64,000 bases of DNA from Clostridia bacterium (GCA_017626295.1 JAGAJB010000002.1:124001-188000); one strand, 5' to 3'. Positions 49,779-60,039 are shown, counted from the stretch's first letter. Numbers and translations are program-made. Notes: generated from the sequence alone by a model not told the origin.

Positions 49779-52076
49779 ATGAAAAGATCTGTCAGGACAA
49801 CAATACTTACCCTTGCTGTTGTGAGCCTGATTATGGTTTGTATGACTACGTTTTCCTACGCAGGCGGGTTCGGTATAGGCCCCGATATGCCTGAAAATAT
49901 AAATACGGTCAACACTTTCGAGGGCGTGAATTTAACTTGGGGAAAGTCGCCTGAATCCGACGGCTATAAGGTTTACAGACGTCTGCCCGAGCAAAGACAT
50001 TCTGTTGAAATCGCGGAAATTGAGGGTGCGGATAAGAACTTTTTTACCGATAAAACTGCCGAAAGCGGAAAAAAGTATGAATACTCGGTAAGGGCATATA
50101 AAGATATATTTTTAAGCAGGTTAAGCGAAAGAAAAGAATTAGTGAGACTTTCTCAGCCTACAATAGAAAAGGTCACTCTCGGTGACGGTTGCATAGAACT
50201 TAATTGGAAAAAATCAGCGGGCGCAGAGGGTTATTACGTTTACAAAAAGACAGCACAGGGAATAGAGTTCCTTGGAAATGTAAAAGGTGATAATAACTGT
50301 TTTTACGAAGATAAAGATGTTTCGGAAAGGAAATCTTATACATATACCGTTACTGCATACAGCGGAGAAAGCAGAAGTTCTCACGAATATAAAACTTCCC
50401 CCATATTTGTCGGTACACCTAAGATAACAAGTGTGGAAAACACAGGTAAAAGTATTACTGTTAAATGGCAGAAACCAAAATTTGCCGATAGTTTTGTAAT
50501 ATACAGAAAAGGTAATAACGATACACAATGGGTTAAACTGAAAGTTTTGTCATCTGAAGCGGATAATTTTATAGATTCCGATGTAAAAAGCGGAGAAATT
50601 TACACTTATACCGTAAGGGCGATAAGTCAGAAAAATTACAGCGGTTATAATAAAAGCGGTGTCAGTTTACAGTGCTTAAATATACCCGAAAACTTTAGTG
50701 CGGGAAATTATAATGACGGCATTTCACTTTCATGGGATGCAGTAGAGGGTGCAGAAAGTTATAATGTTTACAGAACTTACGATAAAACTACTGAAATTAT
50801 CGGGCAGACCGCTTCTGTTGCATATTCGGATATGAACGTTGAGGAAGGTAAAACTTACACGTACAGTATAAAAGCCGTAGGTTTTAAATCGGATATGCTT
50901 TCTGACAGTACCGAAAATATTTCCTGCTGTGTTTTAAAGAAACCTCTTAACATTGCGGCGGTTAATATGTTCGACGGTATTCAGTTATATTGGGAAAAAT
51001 CAAACTCCGCAACAGGTTATATTATTTATAGAAAAAATTTCGGCGAAATGGAATGGACGAAAATAAGAACCGTAAATTCCCGTAACACTAATTACATAAT
51101 AGACCACGATGTACAAAAAGACAGGATGTATATGTACACCGTGCAATGTGTTAAAAACGGCGTTTTAGGAAGTTTTGACGTTAACGGTGTATCAATACGC
51201 CATATTCCGTCCCTGGGTATTAAAGCCACACTTTGTCCGCAGGGCATAAAACTTCAATGGAGCGAGATTCGTAACAGCAGCGGTTATGAACTTTTCAGAA
51301 AAACAGACGGTGATGCGGATTGGGTAAAAATAGGTTCAATAGATGCTTCGCAGACAGCATGCATTGACGGTAACCCCATTTACGGCAAGAAGAATAATTA
51401 TGTTGTGCGCGTTCTGTTTTCCGACGGCGGTTTTGCGGATTCAACGGTTTCATCGGCTTTCGGTATAGACCCCAACAAGCCTATGGTTGCGCTCACTTAC
51501 GATGATGGTCCGAGTACCGAGGTTACAAACAGGATTCTTGATAAACTTGCTCAGTATAACGCCAGGGCAACGTTCTTTGTTGTGGGCGAAAGAGTTAATA
51601 AATACAGTGATTGTTTAAAACGCGCCGTAAGTCAGCATTGTGAAATCGGAAACCATTCGTACCATCACAAAGACCTTTCAAAATCAACGGCCGAGGAGAT
51701 TAAACAGGAGATTATATCTACAAATACGGCAGTTGAAAATATAACAGGTGTTTATCCTGTTGTTGCCAGAGCCCCCGGCGGTGCTGTAAACGATTTGGCA
51801 AGAGAAAATGCAGGAATGCCGTTTATATTCTGGTCTATTGATACGTTGGACTGGAAATACCGTAATGCTGAATCGGTTACCGAAAAGGTGAAGAATGAGG
51901 TAAAAGACGGCTCCATAGTTTTAATGCACGATTTATATAATTCCACCGCAGATGCAAGTGATATTTTAATTCCGTGGCTTACGGAAAACGGATACCAACT
52001 TGTTACGGTATCGGAAATGATGGCGGTTAAAGGAATTGAAATGAAAGACGGCGAAACTTATATAAGCGGATATTAA
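49779..52076 (+). CDS. Secreted polysaccharide deacetylase with fibronectin type III repeats
   Basis: 765 aa. The signal peptide ends near residue 28 (SYAGG). About six FnIII-like repeats at residues 38-560 each show a W-x-x-(V/A)-x-G-Y-x-(V/I)-Y-R core (SPESDGYKVYRR, KSAGAEGYYVYKK, VEGAESYNVYRT, NSATGYIIYRK, RNSSGYELFRK). The C-terminal NodB domain (570-745) has LTYDDGPSTEVTNRIL (metal Asp), EIGNHSYHHKDL (metal His), RAPGGAVND and VLMHDLYN. It probably deacetylates peptidoglycan or another wall or dietary glycan. The ribosome site is weak (GTGGTG). Confidence 0.92.
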   Translation: MKRSVRTTILTLAVVSLIMVCMTTFSYAGGFGIGPDMPENINTVNTFEGVNLTWGKSPESDGYKVYRRLPEQRHSVEIAEIEGADKNFFTDKTAESGKKYEYSVRAYKDIFLSRLSERKELVRLSQPTIEKVTLGDGCIELNWKKSAGAEGYYVYKKTAQGIEFLGNVKGDNNCFYEDKDVSERKSYTYTVTAYSGESRSSHEYKTSPIFVGTPKITSVENTGKSITVKWQKPKFADSFVIYRKGNNDTQWVKLKVLSSEADNFIDSDVKSGEIYTYTVRAISQKNYSGYNKSGVSLQCLNIPENFSAGNYNDGISLSWDAVEGAESYNVYRTYDKTTEIIGQTASVAYSDMNVEEGKTYTYSIKAVGFKSDMLSDSTENISCCVLKKPLNIAAVNMFDGIQLYWEKSNSATGYIIYRKNFGEMEWTKIRTVNSRNTNYIIDHDVQKDRMYMYTVQCVKNGVLGSFDVNGVSIRHIPSLGIKATLCPQGIKLQWSEIRNSSGYELFRKTDGDADWVKIGSIDASQTACIDGNPIYGKKNNYVVRVLFSDGGFADSTVSSAFGIDPNKPMVALTYDDGPSTEVTNRILDKLAQYNARATFFVVGERVNKYSDCLKRAVSQHCEIGNHSYHHKDLSKSTAEEIKQEIISTNTAVENITGVYPVVARAPGGAVNDLARENAGMPFIFWSIDTLDWKYRNAESVTEKVKNEVKDGSIVLMHDLYNSTADASDILIPWLTENGYQLVTVSEMMAVKGIEMKDGETYISGY

Positions 52077-52080
52077 AATG

Positions 52081-52114
52081 AAAATGGCTACCCATTTTGT
52101 TGGGTAGCCATTTT
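52081..52114. terminator. Shared convergent terminator
   Basis: AAAATGGCTACCCA/TGGGTAGCCATTTT, a 14-bp perfect stem, lies between the deacetylase stop (52076) and the GH13 stop (52114) and serves both. Confidence 0.92.
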
Positions 52115-53967
52115 TATTTCTTTATAATTACTGCACCGAATGCAGGTACTTTAACAAGATCAGTAACAAGTGAACCTAAAAGTATTTCTTTTTGATATTT
52201 GAATTCTTCGGGGAGATAATAGTCTATTTCGTGGGGATTTCGGTTTGCTATAACAAAAAGTGTTTCCTTTTCGCATTGGCGTTTGTATGCCACACAGGAA
52301 AGCATAGCAGAGTAGGGTATGAAATCGCCGTCTTTAAGGCTTTTTGAATTGCGTCTTATCTCACCAAGTTTTTTATACCAACTTGTAAGTTCCGTGTCCT
52401 CGTTGCCCCAGGGAAAAAATCCTCGGTTAAAGGGGTCGCCGCCACCTTGTAAACCTGCTTCGTCGCCATAGTAAACAGAAGGAAAACCGGGAAGCGTATA
52501 TTGAAGCACGGTAGCGGTTTTTAAAAGAGTTTTAGCCTTTTGGTATTCTTCGTTCGTGAGTTTGCATTGTGCTTGAATATGTCGGGGTTTATGCTCGATA
52601 GAATCGTAAATAAGGCTCGTTAATATTCTGGCGGTATCGTGAGTACCTATATGGTTCATAAGGCAATTAAGAGCCTGTTTCGGATAATTTTCGCAAACTG
52701 ATACAATGCTTTCCATAAAGTTTTCTGCAACGCCGTAACGCATAAAGGTAAGAATTGCACTTGCGAACGGATAGTTCATAACGCTGTCAAGTTGGTCACC
52801 TAAAAGGTAACGCCGTCTGCCGCCGTGGCTGAATTTATTTGTGGCATCCTCCCAAACTTCCCCTATGATAAGATAATCTTTGTTAAGTGCTTTCACACTT
52901 TTTGAGAATTCATCGAGGAATTTATCGGGAAGTTCATCAGCAACGTCAAGTCTGAAACCGTATGCACCGTTACTGAGCCATTTTTCCGCAACACCGTTTT
53001 TGCCTGCAATAAAATTTATGAAAGATTCGGTATCTTCATTGGTTTCGGGGAGTGTATCAATTCCCCACCAAGTTTTGTAGGTGCCGTCATTTTTAAACGT
53101 AAACCAATCTTTATAAGGACTGTCGGGATTATTGTATGCACCCTTACTTTCATAACGGTTTTCACGGTTAAAGTAAATACTGTCTGACCCTGTATGGCTG
53201 AAAACTCCGTCAAGAATAACCTTTATTGAATACTTATCGGCAGTTTTGCAGAGGGATTTAAAATCATCTTCCGTGCCTAACATGGGGTCTATTTTCATAT
53301 AATCGGCAGTATTGTAACGGTGGTTTGAATGTGCTTCAAAAATAGGGTTTAGATAAAGAATATTAACACCTAAAGATGCAATGTAAGGAAGTTTTTCTTC
53401 AATACCTTTGAGAGTACCGCCGAAGTAGTCGTTATTAAGTATCTTTCCGTTTTTATCGGGTTCCCATACAGGTGTTTCATCGGTAGATTTGTGAAGAATT
53501 CGGTCTGCGGGATAGTCTTTTACAGGGGCACTTCCGATATTGAAACGGTCGGGGAATATCTGATACATAATTCCGCCCTTTGCCCAATCGGGAGTTTCAA
53601 AACCTTTTTTATATACTGTTTGTTGCCATTCGTTGCCGTTTGGTGCAAACTCACCGCATCCGCCTGAACGAAGGTAAATATTACCTCTCCCGAAAGGTGT
53701 TTCGTAAGTGAAGTGGTAGAAGTAAAGACCGCTTGTTTCAAAGGTGATGTTTATATCCCACCATTCTTCATTTTCGCCGTTCATTCCGCACCAATATAAA
53801 TCACGGTATATATTTTCCTCACCGTCTTTGTGTAAAACGAGGGTAACTTTATTGCAAGAAAAAGTTCTGGGCATAAGAACAGCAAGCCGCAGGTTGTCGC
53901 CTGCGGCTGTACTGCCAAATATTGATTTATGCCTTATATCCCGTGAATTAAATGGTATAAATTGCAA
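52114..53967 (-). CDS. GH13 neopullulanase / cyclomaltodextrinase-type amylase
   Basis: 617 aa, no signal peptide, so it acts on imported malto-oligosaccharides. An N-terminal CBM34-like domain (1-120) precedes GGIMYQIFPDRFNIG near 132. Catalytic regions: I DGVFSHTG near 251, II GFRLDVADELP near 342 (nucleophile Asp), III LIIGEVWEDA near 370 (acid Glu), IV MNHIGTHDTARIL near 430 (Asp). The start appears to be TTG at 53967: GAGGA lies about 9 bases upstream and no ATG is near. It follows galE by 4 bases, so the two are an operon. Confidence 0.92.
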   Translation of the reverse strand: MQFIPFNSRDIRHKSIFGSTAAGDNLRLAVLMPRTFSCNKVTLVLHKDGEENIYRDLYWCGMNGENEEWWDINITFETSGLYFYHFTYETPFGRGNIYLRSGGCGEFAPNGNEWQQTVYKKGFETPDWAKGGIMYQIFPDRFNIGSAPVKDYPADRILHKSTDETPVWEPDKNGKILNNDYFGGTLKGIEEKLPYIASLGVNILYLNPIFEAHSNHRYNTADYMKIDPMLGTEDDFKSLCKTADKYSIKVILDGVFSHTGSDSIYFNRENRYESKGAYNNPDSPYKDWFTFKNDGTYKTWWGIDTLPETNEDTESFINFIAGKNGVAEKWLSNGAYGFRLDVADELPDKFLDEFSKSVKALNKDYLIIGEVWEDATNKFSHGGRRRYLLGDQLDSVMNYPFASAILTFMRYGVAENFMESIVSVCENYPKQALNCLMNHIGTHDTARILTSLIYDSIEHKPRHIQAQCKLTNEEYQKAKTLLKTATVLQYTLPGFPSVYYGDEAGLQGGGDPFNRGFFPWGNEDTELTSWYKKLGEIRRNSKSLKDGDFIPYSAMLSCVAYKRQCEKETLFVIANRNPHEIDYYLPEEFKYQKEILLGSLVTDLVKVPAFGAVIIKK

Positions 53968-53971
53968 AATA

Positions 53972-54988
53972 TCAGTCCTCGTAACCGTTGGGATTATTGT
54001 GCTGCCATCTGTAAGAGTCAGCGCACATTTCGTCTATGCCTTTTTCAGCCACCCAATTAAGTTCTTCTTTTGCTTTTGATGGGTCTGAGTAGCAAGTTGC
54101 AAGGTCGCCGGGGCGACGGTCTGTGATTTTGTAGGGAACTTTAACGCCCGATGCTTTTTCGAAAGCGGCTACAACTTCAAGAACACTGTAACCTCTGCCT
54201 GTGCCGAGATTATAAACGAAAACGCCCTTTTCATCAACTATTTTGTTAAGTGCCTTAAGGTGACCTTTTGCAAGGTCAACAACGTGTATGTAATCTCTTA
54301 CGCCTGTGCCGTCAACAGTGTCATAGTCATCACCGTAAACATTAAGGTATTCGCGCTTACCCTCTGCAACCTGTGTAATATAGGGCATAAGGTTGTTGGG
54401 GATACCGTTGGGGCTTTCACCTATCATACCGCTGATGTGAGCACCGATGGGGTTAAAGTATCTTAAAATGCAAACGCTCCACTCGGGGTCGGATTTTGCA
54501 AGGTCCGTAAGAATCTGTTCAATAAAGAATTTTGTTGTGCCGTAGGGGTTTGTTGTACCGCCTGCAACCATTGTTTCTTTAAGAGGTGAAACGTTATGCT
54601 CGCCGTAAACTGTTGCAGAAGAACTGAAAACAATTTTTTTACAACCGTGGTCAGCCATTGCTTCGCAAAGTGTAACTGTACCGCTGATGTTGTTCTCATA
54701 ATAAAGCAAAGGTTTTTCGCAGGATTCACCGACTGCCTTAAGACCTGCAAAATGAATTACGGAATCAATATCGTATTTTTCAAAAACTTTGTCAAGTGCT
54801 TCTCTGTCTCTGATGTCGCATTCTTCAAAATTGAAATCACGACCGGAAAGTTCCTTGATTCTGTCAAGAACTTTGGGGCAACTGTTGTAGAAGTTATCGA
54901 TGATAACAATATCATTGCCGTTTTCAAGAAGTTCAATTGCCGTGTGTGAGCCTATGTAGCCGGCTCCGCCTGTAACAAGTACTGCCAT
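53972..54988 (-). CDS. galE: UDP-glucose 4-epimerase
   Basis: 338 aa. It interconverts UDP-glucose and UDP-galactose (Leloir pathway and glycan precursors). Extended SDR fold: [18 protein letters not shown] at residues 3-20, [23 protein letters not shown] near 124 and [14 protein letters not shown] with the catalytic Tyr/Lys near 148-152; [30 protein letters not shown] follows. AAGGAG precedes the ATG. It lies in a run of minus-strand genes (sortase, Thr-tailed protein, galE, GH13) with short gaps. Confidence 0.97.
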   Translation of the reverse strand: MAVLVTGGAGYIGSHTAIELLENGNDIVIIDNFYNSCPKVLDRIKELSGRDFNFEECDIRDREALDKVFEKYDIDSVIHFAGLKAVGESCEKPLLYYENNISGTVTLCEAMADHGCKKIVFSSSATVYGEHNVSPLKETMVAGGTTNPYGTTKFFIEQILTDLAKSDPEWSVCILRYFNPIGAHISGMIGESPNGIPNNLMPYITQVAEGKREYLNVYGDDYDTVDGTGVRDYIHVVDLAKGHLKALNKIVDEKGVFVYNLGTGRGYSVLEVVAAFEKASGVKVPYKITDRRPGDLATCYSDPSKAKEELNWVAEKGIDEMCADSYRWQHNNPNGYED

Positions 54989-55009
54989 TTGTATTCTCTC
55001 CTTATTATA

Positions 55010-56491
55010 TCAGAAAATTATTTCCTCTTCGGTAGTTTCGGGTGCTTCGGTGGGTTTTTGTGTTGTGGGTTCCGTCGTCGATGGAACTGTTGTTTCTTTT
55101 TCGGTGGTTTTAGGTTCGGTAGTTTTATTGGAACCTGTGTTAGGGTTAGGGGTATAGATTATATTGTAATCTGTATTGGGTGCAATTGTGGGAATAGTTG
55201 TGGTTACACCGAAAATTGAAGTTTCAGAGGGGATTTCCGTAATCTGAGCAAAAGTGTTATTAGGATTTACTTGTTGTTGTGTAATTACGGGGTTCTTTAT
55301 AACAGGGTTTGCATTATTCTGTAATTTTTCAGCATCGGGAGCATCAGAAGACGTTACAAAATAATCGCCGAAATAAAGACCTAACACAATGCAAAGAGCA
55401 ATTGCAACGACTAAAAGTATTGCCGCAATAATCTTGCCTTTTTTATTTTTCTTTTCTTCGGGTTTTATGTCGGAAACAACTTCTGCTTCAATAAGGGACT
55501 GCTCGTATTTTGCAATTTCATCTTCGGAAGCAGTCATTTTGAAAACTGTTTCGTCAACATATTTATCAATCATTGAATAAAGTTCGTTGGTTGCTTCAAC
55601 GATAAGATTGTCAATGCTTTCGCCGGCATCTGCAAAGAGTTTTTTTACTACAACTTTGTCGGCAGTCGCAACGCTGATGAAGGAGTAATAGTTTACTACC
55701 TCGTCACCTTTTTTCTCGCGGAAAATGTTTGAAAGGGTCGCGCCTAACTGAGTGTTTCTCAATTCCATTGCACTTTTTGCAAGTTGTGCGGCATATTGTT
55801 TCGGGTCCTCGATACCTGTATCGTTAACGAAAGGTGTAAAGAACACGTATTCGCCGTAACCTTCGCAGGCTTTAATGTCTTCCTTAAGCATTCTTGAAGC
55901 AGGAGTTGAGGGGATAGAGAGTCTTATATTATTCTGTGCTAATTTTTCTATAAGAAGTTCTGCTTTTGTTGAAGCTTTTGAGTGGCTTGAAATTTCTTCA
56001 AAAACCGCGGTTTTGTCTTCCGCTTTTTCAAAAAAAGGAAGGTCTGAATTCTGAAGTATATAGGGAACAACGGTATCAATTAAAGGGAATACTACTATGT
56101 ATTGGTCATTGTCTTTAATATAAAAACCGCTGTAAAGACCGTCTTTTGAAATAAGTTCCGTGCTTTCGTTGGGAACGAGTGTATGTGCTTTTTTGAGTTT
56201 TTCGTCGGTAATGTCATCGCCTATAACTTTACCGATGTCGTCGCTGTAAGCAGGGGTAAAATTGAACGCTTTTATAAGAATAGGTTTAAATTTAAGGTAA
56301 ACTTTGCTTTCGACACCTATAAGTATAATGTCCGTATCGTCAATACATTCGCTGAGATTTGTAAAAAGTGCCTTCGGGTCGGCGTAACTTTCAAAATAAA
56401 CTATGTTTTCTTTTACGCATTCCGCAACGGTGCGTTTTACTTCTGCAAATGCATGGCTGTTCTGTTCAAAAGAATATGCTTTGATTTCCAT
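55010..56491 (-). CDS. Uncharacterised single-pass membrane protein with Thr/Pro-rich outer tail
   Basis: 493 aa; family not recognised. Residues 1-355 are soluble, with no Cys or metal cluster. The chain is cytoplasmic if the single membrane segment (IIAAILLVVAIALCIVLGLYFG, about 362-385, preceded by KKNKKGK) follows the positive-inside rule. The outer ~105 residues are Asn/Thr/Pro-rich and end in TTEPKTTEKETTVPSTTEPT-type repeats, much like the surface protein at 17708. No LPXTG signal. It lies 20 bases downstream of the sortase gene and 21 bases upstream of galE, suggesting a cell-surface unit. Start by GAGGTG. Confidence 0.75.
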   Translation of the reverse strand: MEIKAYSFEQNSHAFAEVKRTVAECVKENIVYFESYADPKALFTNLSECIDDTDIILIGVESKVYLKFKPILIKAFNFTPAYSDDIGKVIGDDITDEKLKKAHTLVPNESTELISKDGLYSGFYIKDNDQYIVVFPLIDTVVPYILQNSDLPFFEKAEDKTAVFEEISSHSKASTKAELLIEKLAQNNIRLSIPSTPASRMLKEDIKACEGYGEYVFFTPFVNDTGIEDPKQYAAQLAKSAMELRNTQLGATLSNIFREKKGDEVVNYYSFISVATADKVVVKKLFADAGESIDNLIVEATNELYSMIDKYVDETVFKMTASEDEIAKYEQSLIEAEVVSDIKPEEKKNKKGKIIAAILLVVAIALCIVLGLYFGDYFVTSSDAPDAEKLQNNANPVIKNPVITQQQVNPNNTFAQITEIPSETSIFGVTTTIPTIAPNTDYNIIYTPNPNTGSNKTTEPKTTEKETTVPSTTEPTTQKPTEAPETTEEEIIF

Positions 56492-56511
56492 TATCACACC
56501 TCGCATTTATA

Positions 56512-57585
56512 TTAGTACAAGAAGAATTTTTTATCGTTCTTATACGGATTTTCACTTGGGTCTTTGTAATATGAATCGGGATATTTAACAGGAGTAGATT
56601 TCATAGAGGCAAGGTTTACATTTACCTCGGGGTTTTCACCGTCACGTACCATACGGGCAATAACAAGAAGTCTTGCGTCGTCATACTCGTAAGTACAAGT
56701 GCAAAGGGTAATTATGGTATCTGTGGGTAAAAGGTCAACACCTGTATCATAAAGTTTTCTTTTATCGATTTCTTCAATGTACTCCTCATAGCAAGCATCG
56801 GAACAATGGTTGAATGTGAAGTCGAAGAAATATCCGTTATCACTTTCTGTTGAACCGTTAGTAATAACTACGGCGTAAATTTTCCACAATTTTTTCTCAA
56901 AAAGCGAATCAAACTGAATTACGGGATGCTTTTTGAAGAAGTCTAAACTTCTGTAATTAAGAAGTTCTGCAAAACGCGAGCCGTCGGTCATATTGTGGCC
57001 GTATATAAGGGTGTTTCTGTCAAAGGGCTCAAAGTTATTTTTGTATGATGCGTAAATTGCACCGTAACTTGTTGTTTTGCCGTAAAAGTCGTGGTTAAGG
57101 TAATATTTATTGTTATCCGCCTGTACAACAGGGGAGTCGATTCTTGTGCCGTCAATGCTTATGTAACCCACGGTTTCGGGGTTGTTGGCATAATAAAGAG
57201 CATAATCACAAAGAATACCCGCAGGGAATTTAACGTTTATAAGTTCGGGATATTTTTCGTAAAGATAAGCCCATTTTTCTTCCTCCGACATATTTTCGAG
57301 TTCTTTTTTTATGTCATCGGGAAGAGTGGCGGAATCGTGTTGTTTTTGCTCTTGCCTTAAAACAAGGAATTTTTCAATACCGCGTTTTCCGAGATACAAT
57401 GAAGAAATAACTATTGCAAAAATGAGAACAAAGGAAACAACGCTTAAAGTTGCTTTTTTTATTTTTTTCCTTTTAATCATTTTTGCTATTGCGTTCTTCT
57501 GAGTTTCATCGGTACGCATTACAGTTTCTTCCGCATCGTGAAAGTAAATGTACGGAGAACTGTGGAGGTTTTTATCTTTTTTCAT
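56512..57585 (-). CDS. Class B sortase
   Basis: 357 aa. Membrane transpeptidase that attaches surface proteins or assembles fibres. The cytoplasmic N-terminus is long and basic; the membrane segment is at residues 45-68 (ATLSVVSFVLIFAIVISSLYLG). The catalytic domain begins near 150. His is in NTLIYGHNMTDGSRFAELLNY near 215, the nucleophile Cys in TIITLCTCTYEYDDARLLVIARMVR near 300 (TLxTC), and Arg in the same stretch. Start ATG 57585 by AGGTGA 5 bases upstream. No protein with a recognisable class B sorting signal is encoded nearby. Confidence 0.93.
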   Translation of the reverse strand: MKKDKNLHSSPYIYFHDAEETVMRTDETQKNAIAKMIKRKKIKKATLSVVSFVLIFAIVISSLYLGKRGIEKFLVLRQEQKQHDSATLPDDIKKELENMSEEEKWAYLYEKYPELINVKFPAGILCDYALYYANNPETVGYISIDGTRIDSPVVQADNNKYYLNHDFYGKTTSYGAIYASYKNNFEPFDRNTLIYGHNMTDGSRFAELLNYRSLDFFKKHPVIQFDSLFEKKLWKIYAVVITNGSTESDNGYFFDFTFNHCSDACYEEYIEEIDKRKLYDTGVDLLPTDTIITLCTCTYEYDDARLLVIARMVRDGENPEVNVNLASMKSTPVKYPDSYYKDPSENPYKNDKKFFLY

Positions 57586-57627
57586 CAAAATCACCTAAAA
57601 ATATCGGTTGAAGGACGGTGCGCAGTT

Positions 57628-58809
57628 TTATTCTACACCGTCTGCAGTAATTGAAATTCGTTTTATTCCCTCGTAAGCCCTTTTGCAAAGTCCTTCAATA
57701 TCCAGAACTTTTTCTGCTTCTATAATATCGGGTAATTGAGGACGTGTTTTAGGGTGTCTGGGAGTGAAAACAGTGCAACAGTCCTCAAAAGGTTGTATGG
57801 AAATATTAAAGGTATCTATTTTTCTTGAAATTGTAATGATTTCCTCTTTATCCATACCGATACACGGACGGAAAACAGGATATTCGGCAACTGCATCGGT
57901 ACAACCGAGAGCGAGAGTTGTCTGGCTTGCAACCTGTGCAACGCTTTCGCCTGTAATGAGTGCGTGGCAGTCAGTATTTGCCGCTAACATATTTGAAAGA
58001 CGCATCATAAAACGGCGCATAATAATTGTGAAAAATTCTTCGGGGCATTTTTCACGGATTTGTTCCTGTATTTCTGTAAAGGGTACTGTATGAAGCCATA
58101 TTCTTCCGCTGTATCGTGCAACTTTTGAAAGTAAGTCGTGCACTTTCTCTTCGGAGCGCAAAGATGTGTACGGTGGTGAAGCAAAATGAATGCCCACAAG
58201 TTCCAACCCTCTTTTTGCCATCATATAACCTGCAACGGGGCTGTCAATACCGCCTGAAATAAGTATGAGCGCTCTGCCTGAAGAACCGCAAGGCATACCG
58301 CCTGCACCTTTTAACTGATTACCGCGGACATATGCTTCATCACGGATTTCAACCGTAACAATGATGTCGGGGTTTCTCACGTCAACTTTAAGGTGGGGGA
58401 AACTTTCGAGAAGTTTTCCGCCCACTATAGCAGAGATTTCGGGGGATTTATAGGGGAACTTTTTGTCGGAACGCTTTGCTTCGACTTTGAAAGTTTTGGC
58501 ATCAAGCAACTGCTCTTTAAGGTATACTGGAGCAAGTTCCGTTATTTTATCAATATCTTTTTCGCAAACGCCTGCTCTCGAATAGCCAGCAATACCGAAA
58601 ACTCTTGAAATTTCATCGGTTGCGGCATCAAGGTCTGCGTATTCGTCTAAGGGAGTAACCGTAATAGTTGACTGTGATTTTTTTATTTCAAAAGCACCGA
58701 AAGGTTTTATACGCCAACGGATGTTTTTTACAAGCATATCTTCAAATGTTGAACGGTTAAGACCTTTAAGTGCAAGTTCGCCGTCTTTTATAAGAATTAT
58801 TTCTTTCAT
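57628..58809 (-). CDS. thiI: tRNA 4-thiouridine synthase ThiI
   Basis: 393 aa. It adenylates U8 of tRNA and transfers sulfur to form 4-thiouridine. A ferredoxin-like domain plus THUMP domain (residues 1-165) precede the PP-loop ALILISGGIDSPVAGYMMAKRG near 181-200. FEDCCTVFTPRHPKTRPQ near 340 is the conserved C-terminal region of the short (rhodanese-less) form. It follows the cysteine desulfurase gene by 10 bases, the usual Firmicutes pairing in which the desulfurase feeds ThiI. Confidence 0.96.
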   Translation of the reverse strand: MKEIILIKDGELALKGLNRSTFEDMLVKNIRWRIKPFGAFEIKKSQSTITVTPLDEYADLDAATDEISRVFGIAGYSRAGVCEKDIDKITELAPVYLKEQLLDAKTFKVEAKRSDKKFPYKSPEISAIVGGKLLESFPHLKVDVRNPDIIVTVEIRDEAYVRGNQLKGAGGMPCGSSGRALILISGGIDSPVAGYMMAKRGLELVGIHFASPPYTSLRSEEKVHDLLSKVARYSGRIWLHTVPFTEIQEQIREKCPEEFFTIIMRRFMMRLSNMLAANTDCHALITGESVAQVASQTTLALGCTDAVAEYPVFRPCIGMDKEEIITISRKIDTFNISIQPFEDCCTVFTPRHPKTRPQLPDIIEAEKVLDIEGLCKRAYEGIKRISITADGVE

Positions 58810-58819
58810 ATTATTCCTT

Positions 58820-59950
58820 TCATTTCTTGCCGTATTTTTCGGCTGCTTCTTTTACTGCATTTATGAGAATATCAATTTCTTCGGGTGTATTGTAGCGTGA
58901 AAAACTGATTCTTACGGCACTGTCGATAATTTCGGGCGAAAGACCCATTGCAGTAAGCACAGGACTTCTGTGACCTGTTTTGCAGGCTGACCCTGCTGAG
59001 ATACATATACCTTTACTGCTCATAAAATTAACGGTAGGCTGACTGGGTAAACCGAGAATTGATATGTTTACGATATAGGGGATAGCATCTTCGGGAGAGT
59101 TTACCGTAACACAGGATAAATCCTCTATCCCTTTAAGGAAACGCTCTTTTAAAGATTTTACATAATCGGAATGTCTTCTTACGTCCATAGCACTGAGGGC
59201 TGCTGCACCGAAAGAAAATATTGCAGGGGTAGCCTCTGTGCCGGAATGCATATTCTTTTCCTGACCGCCACCGAGAATATATGGCTTAATAAGATTTTGC
59301 GATTTAACGTATATTCCGCCAACGCCTTTTAAGGCGTGAATTTTGTGACCGCTGACGGTGATTATATCTGCATCAACTGTTTTGGGTGTAACGGGGATTT
59401 TTGAAAGTGCCTGAACGCAGTCTGCGTGGATAAGGGCGGGTGCGCCTGCTCTTTTAACGGCTGAACGTACTGCGTTTACAGGGAGAATTGACCCAACCTC
59501 GTTGTTAACTGCCATTAAGGAAACTAAAATAGTGTTTTTGTTTATACTTTCAAGAAGTTCGTCTTCGTTTATTTTGCCGTTTTTGTCGGGCATAAGGCGT
59601 ATTACTTCAATGCCGTATGACTCGAGCCTTTTTATTGGTTCGCTGACACTGGGATGCTCAATAGCGGTTGTGACTATTCGGTTACCCTCGCGTTTGAGTT
59701 TTTCATATGCGCCGAAAATTGCGGTATTGTTTGCGGTAGTGCCCGACGAAGTGAAGAAGAAATTATCTTCGGGTACGCCTAAAAGTTTACTTACATTTTT
59801 ACGGGCTTTTCTAAGTTCTGAGGAAGCAAGACTTCCTAACTCGTGCAAGGAGGAGGGGTTGCCCCACAGTTCCGTTATTGCCTTGTTAGCGGCGTCAACT
59901 GCCTCTTTGCAAGGTTTTGTAGTAGCACTGTTATCAAAATAAACGGTCAA
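58820..59950 (-). CDS. Cysteine desulfurase (IscS/NifS-like) partner of ThiI
   Basis: 376 aa. PLP enzyme that takes sulfur from cysteine as an enzyme persulfide. VYFDNSATTKPC is at the N-terminus; FFFTSSGTTANNTAIFGAYE near residue 65, the PLP-Lys motif ITVSGHKIHALKGVGGIYV near 197, and the catalytic Cys loop ISAGSACKTGHRSPVLTAMGL near 320 follow. Its position directly before thiI suggests it is dedicated to tRNA thiolation. The start is TTG (59950) as no ATG is near; the ribosome site is weak, so the start is a little uncertain. Confidence 0.93.
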   Translation of the reverse strand: MTVYFDNSATTKPCKEAVDAANKAITELWGNPSSLHELGSLASSELRKARKNVSKLLGVPEDNFFFTSSGTTANNTAIFGAYEKLKREGNRIVTTAIEHPSVSEPIKRLESYGIEVIRLMPDKNGKINEDELLESINKNTILVSLMAVNNEVGSILPVNAVRSAVKRAGAPALIHADCVQALSKIPVTPKTVDADIITVSGHKIHALKGVGGIYVKSQNLIKPYILGGGQEKNMHSGTEATPAIFSFGAAALSAMDVRRHSDYVKSLKERFLKGIEDLSCVTVNSPEDAIPYIVNISILGLPSQPTVNFMSSKGICISAGSACKTGHRSPVLTAMGLSPEIIDSAVRISFSRYNTPEEIDILINAVKEAAEKYGKK

Positions 59951-60010
59951 AAAAACACTACTTTCTTTTCGTAAATTTCACATAGTTACACTTATATTTA
60001 TAATCGTCTA

Positions 60011-60039
60011 ATTATACTATATTATTGTACTTTTTGTAA
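60011..60039 (-). promoter_or_regulatory. Promoter of the desulfurase-thiI operon
   Basis: On the minus strand TTACAA and perfect TATAAT are 17 bases apart, about 60 bases upstream of the TTG start. Confidence 0.6.

Noticed and set aside
55010..55140. LPXTG-type sorting signal at the end of the Thr-tailed protein
   Set aside because: The protein ends in an acidic EEEIIF without a hydrophobic segment plus basic tail after the Thr-rich stretch.
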